Assembly: GCA_027067895.1 (NCBI GenBank)
Contig: JAMOUY010000286.1
Location: 1 to 7,265, forward strand
Direction of reading: 5' to 3'
DNA: 7,265 nucleotides
Source: Acidobacteriota bacterium
Lineage (GTDB): Bacteria; Acidobacteriota; Holophagae; Thermotomaculales; Thermotomaculaceae
Every line of letters starts with the position of its first letter. Position 1 is the first letter of the stretch. Position numbers and translations under genes: made by a program. The notes under the pieces are model-generated. The model saw nothing but the letters and a program-made list of their open reading frames with translations. It ran no database searches and had not been told where the DNA came from. Shown in pieces: positions 1 through 6,783 of the stretch.

Positions 1-734
1 ATAAACATTCCCAACTCTTCGCCTTTTTTAGCAGAGTATTCCCCTACGTCAATCTTGGCAGGCTTTCTCGGAAAACCGGCGTTTGTCATAAAATCGGTAA
101 AACTCAACGCAATTCTTCCGACATTGTATGCGCCGACAAGGACGCACAAAACCTCAATCCCTTCCCTTTCAAGCACAAGGATAATTCTTTCGTTTCTCGC
201 AAAAACCTTTGCAAAGTTTTCAAGCGAAAAAATATTGACCGGAAAGAGTTTGCCCGGAATGTAAAAAACCTTTTTCACCTTGCAGTCAAAGGGAAAGTGT
301 ATTCTGTGGTAATCTTTCGGGGAAAGGTATAACTGAAAGTATTTTCCGCCCAAATAATTTTCAATCTCAACAAAATTGTTTACCAATGATTTCAAAGAGT
401 ATTCCATGCCTTTTATCTGAAAAATATTTCCCCCGTCGGAAATGTCAGACAATTCAAGCAATAAACTGTCCGTCGGAGAAACGACAATTTCGGGGGAATA
501 GTCTATCCGCCTTGCGCCGTTTTTCAATTCCCTTATAAAAAAATCCGACAGGCAGTCAAAATCGGAAATATCCAATTTCACGTCTGACATATCAATGTCA
601 AAAACCGAGCGGTAAGCTTTGACAATTGATTTTGCAAAAAACGAAGGTTTTTTTATTCTTGTAATTCGTCCGAAAATTCTTGAATACACCGGACTTGACA
701 ATGCTTTCAGAAAAAATTTCTTAATTATTTTCAT
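1..734 (-). CDS. psd: Phosphatidylserine decarboxylase proenzyme (partial, C-terminus off the left edge)
   Basis: Converts phosphatidylserine to phosphatidylethanolamine at the inner membrane, using a pyruvoyl group made by self-cleavage. 244 codons are visible and the reading frame is still open at base 1. Family motifs seen in order: DFFIREL (64-70), SPTDS (86-90) with the conserved Asp89, KGMEYSL (108-114), YLSPKDYHRIHFP (136-148) with His143 and His146 matching the conserved histidines of E. coli Psd, PGKLFPVN (160-167) and FARNER (178-183). The last visible residues (KKGEELGMF) normally come just before the GST self-cleavage site, so the pyruvoyl-forming Ser and the small alpha chain lie outside the window. 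The ATG at 734 lies inside the end of lipA (14-nt overlap) and is preceded by AGGGA with 8-nt spacing, which supports this start. The N-terminus is short and basic. Family assignment is firm; activity cannot be judged without the C-terminus. Confidence 0.93.
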   Translation of the reverse strand, partial: MKIIKKFFLKALSSPVYSRIFGRITRIKKPSFFAKSIVKAYRSVFDIDMSDVKLDISDFDCLSDFFIRELKNGARRIDYSPEIVVSPTDSLLLELSDISDGGNIFQIKGMEYSLKSLVNNFVEIENYLGGKYFQLYLSPKDYHRIHFPFDCKVKKVFYIPGKLFPVNIFSLENFAKVFARNERIILVLEREGIEVLCVLVGAYNVGRIALSFTDFMTNAGFPRKPAKIDVGEYSAKKGEELGMF

Positions 735-1599
735 CTTTCACTTCCCTAAAAACGCTTTCAGCCATGTATGAACTTCGGACAAAGGGACCTGAAAAAACAA
801 AGTCAAAACCTGTTTTTTCCCCGAAAACCTTAAATTCTTCAAATTCTTCGGGGGTATAGTATTTTTTTACCTCGGCATTTTTTTTGGAAGGCCTTAAATA
901 CTGCCCGATTGTAAGAATTTTCACCCCGCTTTTTGCCAAATCTTCCATCAATTCAAAAATTTCCCCTTTGTTTTCCCCAAGCCCCACCATAAAACCGGAT
1001 TTAACGGGAATACGGTAATTTTCGGAAACAAATTTTAAAATTTTCAAAGAAAGGCTGTAATCCGCTTTTGGCCTGATTTTTGGAAAAAGCCTCTTTGCCA
1101 TCTCAATATTGTGGTTAAAAACATCGGGCATTGCTTCCATAACCGTTTCAATACTTTTGAAACTGCCGTTAAAATCCCCGACCAAAACCTCAACCTTTAC
1201 TTCGGAATTTATTTTTTTTATTTCTTCCACGGTTTTTTTTACCCAAAAAGCCCCGCCGTCTTCAAGGTCGTCCCTATTTACCATTGTCAAAACCGCAAAC
1301 TTTATGTTGTTTTCGTAAACAAACTTTGCCACGTTTTCAGGCTCGTTTTCATCAACAGGCAGTGGCTTTCCCTTAGGGACGGAACAAAACAAACAATTCC
1401 TCGTGCAAATGTTTCCAAGAAGCAGAAAGGTTGCCGTGCCTCTTTTAAAGCATTCCCCCCTGTTTGGGCACATTGCCTCTTCGCAAACAGTATGCAGGGA
1501 TTTTTCCCTCAATTTTGACTTTACAGCATGCAAGTCTTTCAAACAAACCTTTTCTTTGGAAATCCAAGAAGGAAGTTTTACTTTATCGGAACGAGCCAT
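721..1599 (-). CDS. lipA: Lipoyl synthase (radical SAM), somewhat divergent
   Basis: Inserts two sulfurs into protein-bound octanoyl groups to make the lipoyl cofactor of 2-oxoacid dehydrogenases and glycine cleavage H protein. 292 aa, a normal family length. The auxiliary-cluster cysteines are Cys39, Cys44 and Cys50 (CEEAMCPNRGEC), the radical-SAM cluster is Cys65, Cys69 and Cys72 (CTRNCLFC), and the C-terminal RSSY (275-278) supplies the serine ligand of the auxiliary cluster. PDVFNHNIE (158-166), KSGFMVGLGE (200-209) and GQYLRPS (232-238) are also family marks. Several usually conserved spots differ: TMVNRDD for TSVDRDD, VGDF for the usual PDF, IEMAKRL for IETVPRL, and Asn241/Glu243 where the family has His and Pro. 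The ATG at 1599 overlaps the end of the SPOR gene by 22 nt; a GAGAGAGGA stretch lies about 12 nt upstream, rather far for a ribosome site. No lipB, lplA or lipoyl-accepting enzyme is in view. Confidence 0.93.
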   Translation of the reverse strand: MARSDKVKLPSWISKEKVCLKDLHAVKSKLREKSLHTVCEEAMCPNRGECFKRGTATFLLLGNICTRNCLFCSVPKGKPLPVDENEPENVAKFVYENNIKFAVLTMVNRDDLEDGGAFWVKKTVEEIKKINSEVKVEVLVGDFNGSFKSIETVMEAMPDVFNHNIEMAKRLFPKIRPKADYSLSLKILKFVSENYRIPVKSGFMVGLGENKGEIFELMEDLAKSGVKILTIGQYLRPSKKNAEVKKYYTPEEFEEFKVFGEKTGFDFVFSGPFVRSSYMAESVFREVKDENN

Positions 1600-2276
1600 G
1601 CCTTGATTTTATCCTCTCTCGCAATCTTTTTCTTAACCTTTAAAGCAATTCTTTTTGAGTAAAACGTTCCAATTCTAACTTTGTAAAGATTTGTTTTGTT
1701 TCTGCTTTCCTTGACTATAAAAACCGAATAACCTTTTTTTTCAAACTTTAATTTTAATCTTTTTGCCTCAGACAACTTATTAAAAGCGCCTATTTGAAGC
1801 ATATAGCGGATTTCCCCGTCTTTTTTCCGTGTAACCTTTTGATTATTCGTTTTCTTAACAACCGCTTTTTTCTTTTCTTTACCTTTCGCTTGCGAATTTT
1901 CTTTCTTTGCCGAATTCTTTTTTACCCCAACAGATTTCTTGCTACTCTTTTTGTTATTTTTCTTATCAATTTTTTTAGCATCGCTTTTGGCGCTATTTTT
2001 TTCAACAGTATTTGATTTTTCCGTTTTCTGTGAAGAAAAGTTGTTTGTTTTGCTGTTTTTTGTTTCAAAATTGTTTCCGAAATCGCGGTTTTTTTCAACT
2101 TCTTCGTAATCCTGACTGAATTCTTCTTCGCTTACCGAAACAACATCGCTGTTTACGGAATGTTTGGGACTGCTTTTCCCCCCAACCCACAAACCGAGAA
2201 AAAAAGCCATAATAAATCCGATAAAGGAAACGGCAAAAATTAAAAGATAGGTTTTTGAGTTAATCTTTTCCTGCAT
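1578..2276 (-). CDS. Single-pass membrane protein with C-terminal SPOR domain
   Basis: 232 aa. A short cytoplasmic N-terminus is followed by one membrane segment (about 10-32), an acidic/Ser-rich stretch (about 43-63), a long low-complexity Lys/Asn/Ser linker (about 72-153) and a SPOR domain (about 155-231). The SPOR domain shows both typical halves: YMLQIGAFNKLSEAKRL (158-174) and LYKVRIGTFYSKRIA (197-211). SPOR domains bind septal peptidoglycan stripped of stem peptides (denuded glycans), as in FtsN, DamX and DedD, so a periplasmic cell-wall or division role is likely. The specific role is unknown; the general FtsN-like layout is not enough to call it ftsN. The ATG at 2276 overlaps the previous gene's stop by 17 nt and has AAGG 6 nt upstream (2283-2286). 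The linker is unusually basic and poorly conserved in composition, so homology searches should use the SPOR part only. Confidence 0.88.
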   Translation of the reverse strand: MQEKINSKTYLLIFAVSFIGFIMAFFLGLWVGGKSSPKHSVNSDVVSVSEEEFSQDYEEVEKNRDFGNNFETKNSKTNNFSSQKTEKSNTVEKNSAKSDAKKIDKKNNKKSSKKSVGVKKNSAKKENSQAKGKEKKKAVVKKTNNQKVTRKKDGEIRYMLQIGAFNKLSEAKRLKLKFEKKGYSVFIVKESRNKTNLYKVRIGTFYSKRIALKVKKKIAREDKIKAWLVPIK

Positions 2277-3351
2277 AGATTACCTTTTTCAAAGAAGAAT
2301 ACAATTCTTTTTCACAATTATCCTCAATAAAATACATGCTTTCTTTTAAAGCGTCTTCAAGAAAATTCCTCGCAAGGGAAATTTTGTCCCCGCCGGGTGC
2401 ATTATACAGGTTTCTCAAAAAAGCGTCAAAGTCTATGTATCCGTATCCTGAAAAATCTATATCCCTGACAAGTTCGGGATATCTTTCTTCCAATGTATCA
2501 AAAACCTCAACATTCATCTTTTCAAACAATTCGGGGCTAAATGTGTTTAAAACCGAATAAATTCGCTCAAAAAAGGAATTGTATTTTCCCAAAAGGTCTT
2601 CCACCTCATCCTCAACATTCACCTCACCGTTTGACAAACTGTCGCTTTCCTTGAAATCTATAAAACCGGAAAATTTTAAAATCAGAAGAAGTCTTAAAGT
2701 ATCAAATTGGCTTAAATCACTATAATTGCAAATAGAAGAAAAAGAATTTTGTCCGTCCACCCATTCCAAAACCCCCTGCTCTTCAACGGTAAGGGGAAGG
2801 ATTTTAAAAATATCCTCAACTGAAACAAGAAAATACGGACTTGCCGACAAATCGGGTATAAAATGATTTACCAAAGAGAAAAAATCGTTCTGTTTCATTC
2901 CAAGATAAATTGCTTTTCTGTAATCAATGGTCAAGTCCATAGGAAGTGCCATGCCTTCTTCCGACTCTATAAGCGAATATACCCCTTCTTTCAAAGAAAA
3001 AACTCTTCCCAAAAGAAAGAACATGTAATCGTAGAGAGAATTGTACAACTCCTCAACAGTCATAAAGCCTTCCTCAATAAGGGTATATCCGAATTTTTTG
3101 CCTTCCTGCAAAATCTTCTCGCTTGTTATTCTATACTGTTCAAACGTAATTTTGTTGTTTACCACAAGAAATTCCCCGAATCTCTCGTCTCTGTCGGAAG
3201 AAGCAATAAAGGATATTTTTCCGCTTTTGAAAAACACCCTGTATTCCCTGAATGCTTCCGAAAAATACAATTCGCCTGAAAATCTGTTTTCACCAGCGTT
3301 TGAAAAAAGTGAAGAAAAATTCAAATAATCAAAATTACCGTTTTTTTTCAT
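2260..3351 (-). CDS. DUF4388 (PATAN-type) domain protein, function unknown
   Basis: 363 aa from the ATG at 3351. The N-terminus reads like a DUF4388/PATAN domain (about 1-125): MKKNGNFDYLNFSSLF, then FSGELYF (24-30), YRVFFKSGKISFIAS (37-51) and a long helical part with RFGEFLVVNNKITFEQY (57-73) and LIEEGFMTVEELYNSLYDYMFFLLG (split over 91-115). These domains occur in bacterial signalling proteins and are often linked to motility or polarity systems. A second segment (about 187-232) resembles a small winged-helix-like fold (LTVEEQGVLEWVDG, then SQFDTLRLLLIL and GFI). The C-terminal third is helical and not recognised. No membrane segment or signal peptide. An alternative TTG start at 3372 adds 7 residues, but the ATG has GGAGAG 8 nt upstream and matches where the family begins. 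It overlaps the GGDEF gene by 17 nt, suggesting the two work together. Confidence 0.72.
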   Translation of the reverse strand: MKKNGNFDYLNFSSLFSNAGENRFSGELYFSEAFREYRVFFKSGKISFIASSDRDERFGEFLVVNNKITFEQYRITSEKILQEGKKFGYTLIEEGFMTVEELYNSLYDYMFFLLGRVFSLKEGVYSLIESEEGMALPMDLTIDYRKAIYLGMKQNDFFSLVNHFIPDLSASPYFLVSVEDIFKILPLTVEEQGVLEWVDGQNSFSSICNYSDLSQFDTLRLLLILKFSGFIDFKESDSLSNGEVNVEDEVEDLLGKYNSFFERIYSVLNTFSPELFEKMNVEVFDTLEERYPELVRDIDFSGYGYIDFDAFLRNLYNAPGGDKISLARNFLEDALKESMYFIEDNCEKELYSSLKKVIYAGKD

Positions 3352-4678
3352 TTTCTTTACTCTCCGGTACAAAAATTCCGTTTTTGGTAGTTACCTTAAC
3401 CATATACATTGCATTGTCGGCAACTTTAATAAGGGCCTCCACATCTCCCCCGTGGTCTGGATAAGTCGCAATTCCGAAACTTGCGGTAATTTTAATATCC
3501 GGATAATCTTTAAGGAAAAACTCCTTTTTAGTAATATTTTCCTTTATCCTCTCTGCAACTCTTTTGGCACCTTTGGTATCCGTATCGGGAAGAACTATAC
3601 AGAATTCATCGCCACCGAATCTGCACACCTTGTCTATTCCTCTGACAGCCTCAATGGTTTTCTCGGCAACAACCTTTAAAATCTGGCTTCCCACAAGGTG
3701 CCCGTATTTTGTGTTTACGTCCTTTAAGTTGTCCAAATCCATAAAAATCAGGGAAAACTTTTTCCCGTTTTCTTTTGCTTTTTTAAAAATTATTTCAATA
3801 TACTCGTCAAAAAACCTGCGATTATAACACCTCGTTAAATCGTCAATTGTCGTAAGCATTCTCGTTTTTTCAACATGTAAAGAATTCTTTAACGCAGGCT
3901 CAATCTCTTTCAAAAAATTTTCACAGGTAAATATCAACTCGTTTTTAAACCTTTTTTTATCTATTTCAAGAATTATAATACCGTGGGTACCGTTATTCCA
4001 TCTCAAAGGAAAGGCGGCGTATAAAGTATCCTCAAACTCAAATCTTTCGCTTTTATCAAAATCATCGCCTTTGCCTTTCAACTCTTTGATTTTTTCCGCT
4101 ACAAAATCTGGATGCGCAAACTTTCCTCTCTTAATTCTCTTTGTCTCAATTTCTTCGTTTTCATTAATCACAAGAATCCCGCTATCGCTTTTACACATAT
4201 CAAGAAAAGTATCCAAAATAAGGTTTATCAACACGGAAAATTCAAGCGTAAGACAGACGTCCTTCACCATTTTTAACAAAGATTTTTCCCTTTCAAGAAG
4301 TTTGTTTTTGTAAAACGGATTAACTTCTTTAAAGGCAGTGGCAACCGTCTCCCCTATTTCATCAATTCCGTCGGTGTATTTAAGAAAATCAAAAACCCCT
4401 TTTTTGTGAAAAACCCTGTACCAGCCGTGCGAATATTCGTCCTTTAACAAAATTACGTTTTTGGCAAAAGAAAAAGAAACATCAAAGCATTTAAGAGCAT
4501 TTTCAATATTTTCGGAACAAATTATAACAACGGAAGTCCCCTCGCTGTTTTCAGGATTAAAAATTGAAACAAAATTATCGTAATCCGCAAATTTGACCGA
4601 GTATCCCAACCTTTCAAAAAATGTCCTGAATTCCTTTTTTCTTTTTTCCTCAAAATCTACAAAAATAACTTTTTTCAT
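3335..4678 (-). CDS. Degenerate receiver-GAF-GGDEF nucleotide cyclase, candidate Hypr (cGAMP-producing) type
   Basis: 447 aa, soluble. Domains: receiver-like fold (about 1-115), linker helix (about 122-140), GAF-like domain (about 138-265), GGDEF domain (about 270-437). The receiver starts typically (KKVIFVDFEEKR) but the residue at the phosphoacceptor position is Cys54 (VVIICSEN), so it is probably not phosphorylated. The GGDEF domain keeps DDLTRCYNRRFF (279-290), metal-binding Asp314 (FMDLDNLKDVN), guanine-contacting Asn322, an intact GGDEF (355-359) and a complete product-inhibition RxxD site (Arg346, Asp349, five residues before GGDEF). The usual YGHxxGD reads YGHLVGS: Ser331 replaces the base-selecting Asp (PleD Asp344). 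Known Hypr GGDEF enzymes carry Ser/Thr here and make 3',3'-cGAMP, so the product may be cGAMP rather than, or as well as, c-di-GMP. That is a prediction. The ATG lies 6 nt after the slipin stop; AGGAG is 18 nt upstream, unusually far, but an in-frame TAA rules out an earlier start. Confidence 0.92.
   Translation of the reverse strand: MKKVIFVDFEEKRKKEFRTFFERLGYSVKFADYDNFVSIFNPENSEGTSVVIICSENIENALKCFDVSFSFAKNVILLKDEYSHGWYRVFHKKGVFDFLKYTDGIDEIGETVATAFKEVNPFYKNKLLEREKSLLKMVKDVCLTLEFSVLINLILDTFLDMCKSDSGILVINENEEIETKRIKRGKFAHPDFVAEKIKELKGKGDDFDKSERFEFEDTLYAAFPLRWNNGTHGIIILEIDKKRFKNELIFTCENFLKEIEPALKNSLHVEKTRMLTTIDDLTRCYNRRFFDEYIEIIFKKAKENGKKFSLIFMDLDNLKDVNTKYGHLVGSQILKVVAEKTIEAVRGIDKVCRFGGDEFCIVLPDTDTKGAKRVAERIKENITKKEFFLKDYPDIKITASFGIATYPDHGGDVEALIKVADNAMYMVKVTTKNGIFVPESKENEKKR
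3360..3365 (-). promoter_or_regulatory. Ribosome binding site that sets the DUF4388 gene start
   Basis: The minus strand reads GGAGAG 8 nt before the ATG at 3351, inside the last codons of the GGDEF gene. It favours the ATG over the in-frame TTG at 3372, because that TTG lies upstream of this site. Confidence 0.6.
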
Positions 4679-4684
4679 CTGTAC

Positions 4685-5443
4685 TTAACTTTTTTTCTCC
4701 TTACCTTTTTCAATAAAATAACTGATAAAGTCAATGGGAAGCGGAAAAATAATTGTTGAATTCTTTTCCGCCGATATTTCCATCAAAGTCTGCAAATACC
4801 TTAACTGCAAAGCAACCGGGGAAGAAGAGATAATCTCAGACGCTTCGGCAAGTTTTTTGGAAGCCTGAAATTCTCCGTCCGCATGGATAATTTTAGCCCT
4901 CTTTTCCCTTTCAGCCTCGGCCTGCCTTGCCATTGCCCTCTGCATTGTTTCGGGCAAATCAACATGCTTAACCTCAACAGCCGAAACCTTAACACCCCAC
5001 GGGTCCGTATGCTTGTCAAGAATTGACTGCAAACTCATGTTCAACTTTTCCCTGTCGGACAGCAACTCGTCCAACTCAACCTGTCCCAAGACACTTCTTA
5101 AAGTTGTCTGCGCCAACTGAGAGGTTGCAAATAAAAAGTTTTCAACCTCAATAACAGCCTTAATAGGGTCAAAAACCCTGAAATAAACAACAGCGTTTAC
5201 CTTTACGGAAACGTTGTCTTTGGTGATAATGTCCTGCGGGGGAACGTCAAGCACAACCGTCCTTGTGGAAACCCTTACCATTTTGTCAATCGGCTTGAAA
5301 ACAAAAATCAAACCCGGGCCCTTAGGCTCTCCCAAAACTCTTCCAAGCCTGAATATTACCCCTCTTTCGTATTCGTTTAAAATCTGCAAACAACTGAACA
5401 AATAGGCAATTACAAGAAAAAGAACAATAAATCCGGGACTCAT
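4685..5443 (-). CDS. Slipin / stomatin-like SPFH membrane protein
   Basis: 252 aa, close to prokaryotic slipins such as the Pyrococcus p-stomatin. One N-terminal hydrophobic segment (about 4-22), then the stomatin opening [12 protein letters not shown] (24-35), [20 protein letters not shown] (42-61), [20 protein letters not shown] (66-85), an SPFH domain to about 190 and a charged, Ala/Glu/Lys-rich coiled coil (about 165-205) with the family's [20 protein letters not shown] (169-188). Slipins form oligomeric rings or scaffolds in membranes. In prokaryotes they are commonly encoded beside NfeD, whose protease can cleave the slipin C-terminus; the hydrophobic [12 protein letters not shown] (229-240) is the kind of segment cut in the archaeal pair. 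Here nfeD ends 1 nt upstream and a strong ribosome site sits in its last codons, so coupled expression is expected. The substrate or membrane process served is not known. Confidence 0.94.
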   Translation of the reverse strand: MSPGFIVLFLVIAYLFSCLQILNEYERGVIFRLGRVLGEPKGPGLIFVFKPIDKMVRVSTRTVVLDVPPQDIITKDNVSVKVNAVVYFRVFDPIKAVIEVENFLFATSQLAQTTLRSVLGQVELDELLSDREKLNMSLQSILDKHTDPWGVKVSAVEVKHVDLPETMQRAMARQAEAEREKRAKIIHADGEFQASKKLAEASEIISSSPVALQLRYLQTLMEISAEKNSTIIFPLPIDFISYFIEKGKEKKS

Positions 5444-5444
5444 A

Positions 5445-6737
5445 CTACACCCCCCTTATTTTTAATATCATTTCCTCAATACCGGTAATCAAGACTTTAT
5501 CTCCCTTTTTTACATTGCAGTTTTCTTCGCATTCCGCATCCCAATATTCGCCGTTAAAAAAAACCTTTCCTTTGCCGTTTTCAAAATCAACAACAGCCTC
5601 GGCTTTTTTTCCTATAAAACTCTCTTTTCCCGTAAAAACCTGTTGCTTTTGCGCTTTGACAATCAAATAGACAAAGAAAGCAAAAAGTATTCCGAAAGCA
5701 AGTGCGGTAAAAATTATGGAAGAAGGGGACAGGGAAAAGCCGGGCAAATCGGATTTTATAAGCATCAACGAACCTACAACCATTGAAAAAAGCCCTCCCA
5801 AAGTTAGAAAGCCATAACTGACTATTTTAAACTCCATAATTATAAGCAAAACTCCCAAAATTATAAAAAGCATTCCAGCAATGCTTACAGGAATAACCCT
5901 TGTTGAGAAGAAAAAAAGTATAAGGCAAATAGCCCCGAAAAGCCCGGGAAACACAGCCCCCGGAGACTTTATCTCAATAAAAATCCCTATAATTCCCGCA
6001 AGAAAGAGAAGGTAGGCAATCTCGGGCGAAGCGAGTATACTTAAAATTCTCTCCCTCAAAGAATAGTCTTTTTCAATAAAAACAACCTTGTCGGCTTGAA
6101 TGCCCAATTTTTCTGAAAATATTTTTTTTACAAGCGTTTCCGGATTTTCCTCAATAAAATCGATCAGCCCGTATTTCAAACATTCCTTTGCGGTGTACGA
6201 TTTGCTCTCTTTCACCGCTTTTTCGCAGAATTCAACGTTTCTTCCCCTCTTTTCCGCAATTGAACGGATAAAAGCCGCGGTATCCTCAACAATCTTTTCC
6301 GCAAGGACGTTGTCCTTTTTTTCGTTTTTCTTTTCATCGGTTGAAATTCCCGGCATTAAGGAAACGGGATGTGCCGCGCCTGCATTTGTCCCGGGACTCA
6401 TTGCGGCAAAATCTCCCGACATTAAAATAAAAAAGCCTGCGCTTGCCGCCTGAGACCCGGACGGATAGACATAGACGCATACGGGAATTTTTGACTCAAA
6501 AATCTCGGAAACAATTTCCCTTGTGGATTTAAGCAATCCCCCGGGGGTATTCAACTCTATCAAAATCAAATTTACGCTTTTGTTTCTGTTAAATTCTCTT
6601 ATTTCGGAAATTACAAATTCGGCGGAAACAGGCTGAACGGTATCGTTAAACTTGATAATTCCGCATTTTACATCTTTCCCTAAAACCGAAAAGAAACTTA
6701 TAAAAATTAAAAATCCAAACAAAATACTCTTCTTCAT
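5445..6737 (-). CDS. nfeD: NfeD-family membrane-bound ClpP-class serine protease (long form)
   Basis: 430 aa, the long (protease-bearing) NfeD type. N-terminal signal or signal-anchor (1-20), then a periplasmic ClpP-class protease domain (about 23-225), hydrophobic segments at roughly 238-257, 262-280, 284-302, 307-327 and 340-360, and a C-terminal OB-fold NfeD domain (about 368-430). LNTPGGLL (62-69) and [14 protein letters not shown] (91-104) match the family; Ser99 in AASAG aligns with the nucleophile of Pyrococcus 1510-N (Ser97), and Lys148 in EKIVED is the probable general base (Lys138 there). Other family marks: RGRNVEF (164-170), [17 protein letters not shown] (177-193). It is expected to act with the adjacent slipin in membrane-protein quality control. 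An insert-like charged stretch ([11 protein letters not shown], 132-142) sits before the Lys. The ATG at 6737 lacks a good nearby Shine-Dalgarno; AAGG is 18 nt upstream, so translation may be weak or leaderless. Confidence 0.95.
   Translation of the reverse strand: MKKSILFGFLIFISFFSVLGKDVKCGIIKFNDTVQPVSAEFVISEIREFNRNKSVNLILIELNTPGGLLKSTREIVSEIFESKIPVCVYVYPSGSQAASAGFFILMSGDFAAMSPGTNAGAAHPVSLMPGISTDEKKNEKKDNVLAEKIVEDTAAFIRSIAEKRGRNVEFCEKAVKESKSYTAKECLKYGLIDFIEENPETLVKKIFSEKLGIQADKVVFIEKDYSLRERILSILASPEIAYLLFLAGIIGIFIEIKSPGAVFPGLFGAICLILFFFSTRVIPVSIAGMLFIILGVLLIIMEFKIVSYGFLTLGGLFSMVVGSLMLIKSDLPGFSLSPSSIIFTALAFGILFAFFVYLIVKAQKQQVFTGKESFIGKKAEAVVDFENGKGKVFFNGEYWDAECEENCNVKKGDKVLITGIEEMILKIRGV
5450..5457 (-). 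promoter_or_regulatory. Ribosome binding site of the slipin gene, inside the end of nfeD
   Basis: The minus strand reads AAGGGGGG, ending 6 nt before the slipin ATG. It is built into the last codons of nfeD (encoding the final residues Ile-Arg-Gly-Val). This G run in an AT-rich region is the strongest ribosome site in the window and supports tight nfeD-slipin coupling. Confidence 0.7.
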
Positions 6738-6746
6738 CTTGTCAAT

Positions 6747-6774
6747 ATTATAAAGCCTTAAAAAGAAAAAACAA
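6747..6774 (-). promoter_or_regulatory. Possible sigma70-type promoter before nfeD
   Basis: In the only true gap of the window (6738-6783) the minus strand reads TTGTTT (6769-6774), 16 nt of spacer, then a perfect TATAAT (6747-6752). Transcription would start near 6740, a few bases before the nfeD ATG, giving a leaderless or nearly leaderless message, which fits the absence of a well-spaced ribosome site. The region is very AT-rich, so a chance match is quite possible. No terminator hairpin is visible after rsmE, so read-through from rsmE is also likely. Confidence 0.25.
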
Positions 6775-6783
6775 ACTCAAAAG

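Noticed and set aside
55..264. Plus-strand open frame of 69 codons near the left edge
   Set aside because: Antisense to psd, which is clearly coding on the minus strand through this stretch.
1111..1518. Plus-strand open frame of 135 codons
   Set aside because: Lies wholly opposite lipA, whose motifs are unmistakable; the plus-strand translation has no recognisable domain and is rich in Phe/Leu from antisense Lys codons.
2863..3279. Plus-strand open frame of 138 codons
   Set aside because: Antisense to the DUF4388 gene; no motif, and every supported gene is on the other strand.
3352..3372. TTG start giving a 370-residue DUF4388 protein
   Set aside because: The ribosome site GGAGAG lies downstream of this TTG and is correctly spaced for the ATG at 3351, where the domain family normally begins.
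4801..5019. Minus-strand open frame of 72 codons inside the slipin gene
   Set aside because: Out-of-frame shadow of the coiled-coil region (Arg/Leu-rich); no separate ribosome site seen.
6100..6453. Plus-strand open frame of 117 codons
   Set aside because: Antisense to the protease domain of nfeD; Ser/Phe-rich shadow.
6738..6783. Intrinsic terminator or riboswitch in the rsmE-nfeD gap
   Set aside because: Only 46 nt, T-rich on the minus strand, with no GC-rich inverted repeat; too short for a riboswitch such as GEMM-I.
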